A DNA stretch of 64,000 nucleotides from Eopsaltria australis. Taxonomy: Eukaryota > Chordata > Aves > Passeriformes > Petroicidae. The stretch covers positions 62,001-126,000 of the forward strand of contig JAVTVJ010001877.1 in assembly GCA_034509425.1 (NCBI GenBank), in the 5' to 3' direction. The notes below the pieces were generated by a model that saw only the letters and a list, made by a program, of their open reading frames with translations, was not told the origin of the DNA and did no database searches. Every line of letters begins with the position of its first letter. Position 1 is the first letter of the stretch. The translations under genes were made by a program, and so were the position numbers. Positions 60,901-64,000 of the stretch are shown here, piece by piece.

Positions 60901-63900
60901 GCAGCACCTCACGGACATGGTGTTGCGGGCACTGGGAGGTGTTGGTCTCCCTCTCTGGTGGTTTCTAGGAGCTTGCACTCGTGACATGAGCAATACCTCT
61001 TGCCCCATCCTTCCCCTCTGGGCTTGGGCTTCTTTTGCATTCCTAGCAGGGGCTAGCACCGAAGGAGGCTCTGCAGCTGCATAAATCTGGCATGGCAGGA
61101 GGCCTCCTGAGGACCCTCAAGAGCAGCACTTGCCCTTGCAGTGGGGCAAGGAAGCTCCCTCCCTCTGTATCCACTCCCCCTCCCTCTCCTTCTTCCTCCC
61201 TCTTGTTTCCACCAAGTGTCAGCTCCTTCCTCCCCAGCCTGAATTTCAGGATAGTGCCAGAGCCATGGCCAGTGCTCATCTTTCCCTTCAGGCACAGTTT
61301 GCAGCTCTAGCATCTCCCTAGTCAGCTTCTCCCTGGGATTGCCACCTCTGCTCCGGTGCTGGAGGTAGTCCCCAACCTCACATATTTGTCTCTCTCCTGA
61401 TGGTGAGATGCCTCATCTGTCAGACTGTGCAGGAGCCCTTCTCTGGTGGCAGCATTGCTGTTAGTGCTGCCATCCTTCAGGGTTGTGACGGAAACTTTCT
61501 GCCTTCTGGCACTTCACGAGCTCTGCTCTTAGCCTGTGCCAGGGAGCTCCTGGGTTTGTGCTCACACTGCTTAGATTTCCTTTCTTCCCCTTGGGTTCAG
61601 ATAGGATCAATGGAGTTGCAATTTATCCTCCAGTCTGTTTCCAGCAGATTCTGTTGCCCCTTCTCTTGCCTTGTGTTCTGCTTTTTCTGAGGATGATTAT
61701 TTACCCTCTTCTAATGATGGCCCTTCTCCATCCTGGCTGTGTGGTTCCTGCTTCACCCCCAGTGAGGCCACCAGAGTCTCTCTGTAGCATTTCCCAGGAG
61801 AGGAGGCATGAGAGAAGAAGGTAGCAACAGCCACTTCGGGGTTGGTTTGGAGTTTTTTTGTGGTCTAAATTTTGCAAAGACCCCTCCTGGCCCTGCCAGC
61901 CACCAGGCTGGTGCTCTGTCCCAGCCTGCAGTGCCCAGGTCAAAGCCTCTTGTCCACTGGCCATGTGTCCCTTTTGACTGGCTGGCAGTGCAGCTCTGGG
62001 AAGCCACTGGATCCCCTCTGGATGAGTGTGGCAACTTTGGGCACAGCTCGTGCTCTCTTCCTTGCACTGGTGCTGTGCTGCCAGCCCTGCCAGGCTCCCA
62101 AGGGCTCTATCCCATGACAGATAACCTCCCTGCTCCACACTCATCCTGCTTCCTCTCTGGTTGGCACAGTAGAGCTTGGATAGACACAGGTCCTTGTGCA
62201 GGCTGCAGCCCAGCATGTGGTACCACTGCTGCACTGCCCAGCCAGGGACCCGTCCTCACTCGCCATCCTGCTCTGTTGCCTCCAGATTGAGACCATGCTC
62301 TGTTAATCCTGGTTTCCCCCTGGATGTGCTAACAGGAATGGAACCAGCAGGTAAGCTAAGTCCCTGACCCAACCCCACCAGGCCTGGCTGTGTTATTCCA
62401 TGTCAGGCTCTGGTGGCTCAGTGTTCCCAGGGAACACAGCGTTTCTGCCCCAGTGCCTGGGACACGCTCCCTCTCTGCAGGTCCTTTGGCACTGGGTATT
62501 TCTTGGGTGTTGAAGCGTGGTGCCCTTCCCCAGGCAAAGAAATAGAGGAGAGCTGTGCCTGGCATAGCTCCAGATCCAGGTGCTGGGAGATCTTGGCAAA
62601 GGCACAGGGCCCTGCCTGTTTTCTGAGCAATGAGGGGGCCTTGGCAGGAGCAGGGCCGAGAGTGGAAGAGCTCTGGCTGGGCTTCCCTCAACAGGCAAAG
62701 CTCTTTGAGTCCTATCTTAGAGCTCCAGAATGGACTGAAACACTGTAAAAAAAAAAAAAGAATCAGCATCCTACAGGCTTAGGAGGGGCCAAACCCTTGG
62801 TGTGGCCAGGTGGAGCCCCATGTGCTGTGTCCAGGGGATGGTACCTGTGCTGCTCAGCTGAGCTGGTGAGGCCCTGGGCCTTGCTCTGTCCCATCCATGT
62901 GGCCAGAATTAGGGCTCTGGCAATGCCTGGCTCAAGGACAGGAGAAGGCAGAGGTGACCAGGTGCTTTCTCCCTGTCCCTGCCTGGAGTGCAAGAGGCTG
63001 TGGTCCCAGGGTTGCTATTATGCTCTGTGGGGAGGTGGTGGGCTCCTGTGGTGCTGTCAGAAGCTGAGCTCTGCTGTGAGCTGGATGGGCTCTCAGCAGG
63101 GAGGGACTGCCCTGGGAGGCACTTGGCACTGCCAGGAGAACTTTCCTGGGACACAGCACCTTGCAGCTCGAGGAGGGTGAGAAGCAGAGCTATGCTCCAG
63201 CTCTTCCCTATCCCAGGATGATGGGCATTCCTCCAGTAGGATGTTAAAGGAGATCACAGGGTGTACTTGGAGACACTTAGGGTGATACTTTCCTGTTGCT
63301 GTGGGGCTGACATTTTCCAGCACAATGTTTCAAGCAGCAGTATCTGGGCTTGGCAAATGATGGTGCAGCCTCATGTTCTAGCCATGTGTTCTAGTGGCTG
63401 GTGCAGGCAGCACCTGGTGACTGGTGTTGGGAGCTCAGCTGGGATGGATTTGTGGTACTAGCAGGTCAGGCTGTCCTGACACATCCGTTCTCCTGAAAGG
63501 CAGCTGCTGCTGGGGAGAAAATGGCTGTGACTTCAGAGGGACACGGGGAAGAGAATGAAAGGATGCAGGTGAAACTGTGTGTTTGTTCTGGCACCAAGCT
63601 GATACTTGCTGTTGGTTGGTGATTTTGCTTCCCAGCGGGTGATTGTGCCACACAAGTCATGGTACAAGTCTCTCTCAGGATGGAGAAGGGAAACAACAGC
63701 CTTCCAGGCAGGCAGAGCACAGCATGTTACCACTTCAGCATCTGCCCACACCTGAGGGCATTCACTTGCTTTCCTACCTACTTTGGTGCAGGCCTCATGG
63801 GGTGCCAGGAGGAGCTGGTCTTTACAAACAGCTTTTGTTGAGGTTTTGGATACCCGTGGTTTGTTATGCTGCAGCACTGATTTGCCCTGCTGCAGGTGCT

Positions 63901-64000
63901 CCTTGGGTGCTGTTGTATTGAATCTCAACAGGTCCTGTTCTGGCTGGTTGCTGGCAGTGCCCTTCCCCAGCAGTGGTGGTGGCGGCTTTTGAGCTGTCCA
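60901..64000. other. Intron-like DNA, no gene seen
   Basis: I can support nothing beyond a 13-base A run at ~62,748-62,759, too short to claim a retroposed tail. Open frames up to 177 codons are unremarkable for this composition. Confidence 0.4.

Noticed and set aside
62748..62759. Poly(A) tail of a processed pseudogene
   Set aside because: Thirteen A residues with no recognisable retrocopy upstream and no target-site duplication.
1..64000. tRNA, CRISPR, prokaryotic operon or phage features
   Set aside because: No B-box (GGTTCGA) context, no spaced direct repeats and no dense coding. The window is vertebrate nuclear DNA.

Overview
This is a vertebrate nuclear window, almost certainly from a bird. 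It contains no prokaryotic-style coding. The main evidence is at least eight CR1 LINE 3' fragments with the avian tail signature (ACAGAATC...TTGGAA...AGATCAT), a solitary avian-type retroviral LTR, an older 5S-headed SINE and CpG-island promoters. Nearly all open reading frames are short and lie in intron-like or intergenic DNA. No complete protein-coding gene can be read here.

Layout: (1) 1-12.4 kb is A/T-rich, free of recent CR1 copies, and reads like a long intron. Its only clear structure is a pair of ~117-bp inverted repeats around 1.07 kb. (2) A CpG island at ~12.4-12.9 kb holds a minus-strand first coding exon: a perfect Kozak ATG, codons for MSLLCVR plus one base, then a GTGAGC donor. 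This matches the start of the Munc13 family, UNC13B in particular, and would make 1-12.69 kb part of its first intron. (3) 13-34 kb is CR1-bearing intergenic DNA with one possible conserved non-coding block (14.86-15.2 kb) and one unrecognised minus-strand exon candidate (20.5-20.8 kb). (4) A GC-rich minisatellite (34.28-34.71 kb) abuts a second, larger CpG island (34.7-36.1 kb). That island has three CCAAT boxes, a probable plus-strand non-coding first exon and a possible second exon encoding a hydrophobic N-terminal segment. (5) 36-64 kb is G/C-richer, intron-like DNA with an AmnSINE1-like relic, CR1 pieces, an LTR on the minus strand (51.3-51.8 kb), an (AC)n microsatellite and a third GC-rich block (59.3-60.9 kb) that may be an alternative promoter.

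The picture is two genes head to head about 22 kb apart: a minus-strand gene (probably UNC13B-like) leaving left from 12.8 kb, and a plus-strand gene of unknown identity leaving right from 35 kb. In human the UNC13B start faces ATOSB (FAM214B) in this arrangement, but I found no ATOSB coding exon, so that is only a synteny suggestion. I cannot name the species, and all exon calls rest on splice signals and reading frame alone.
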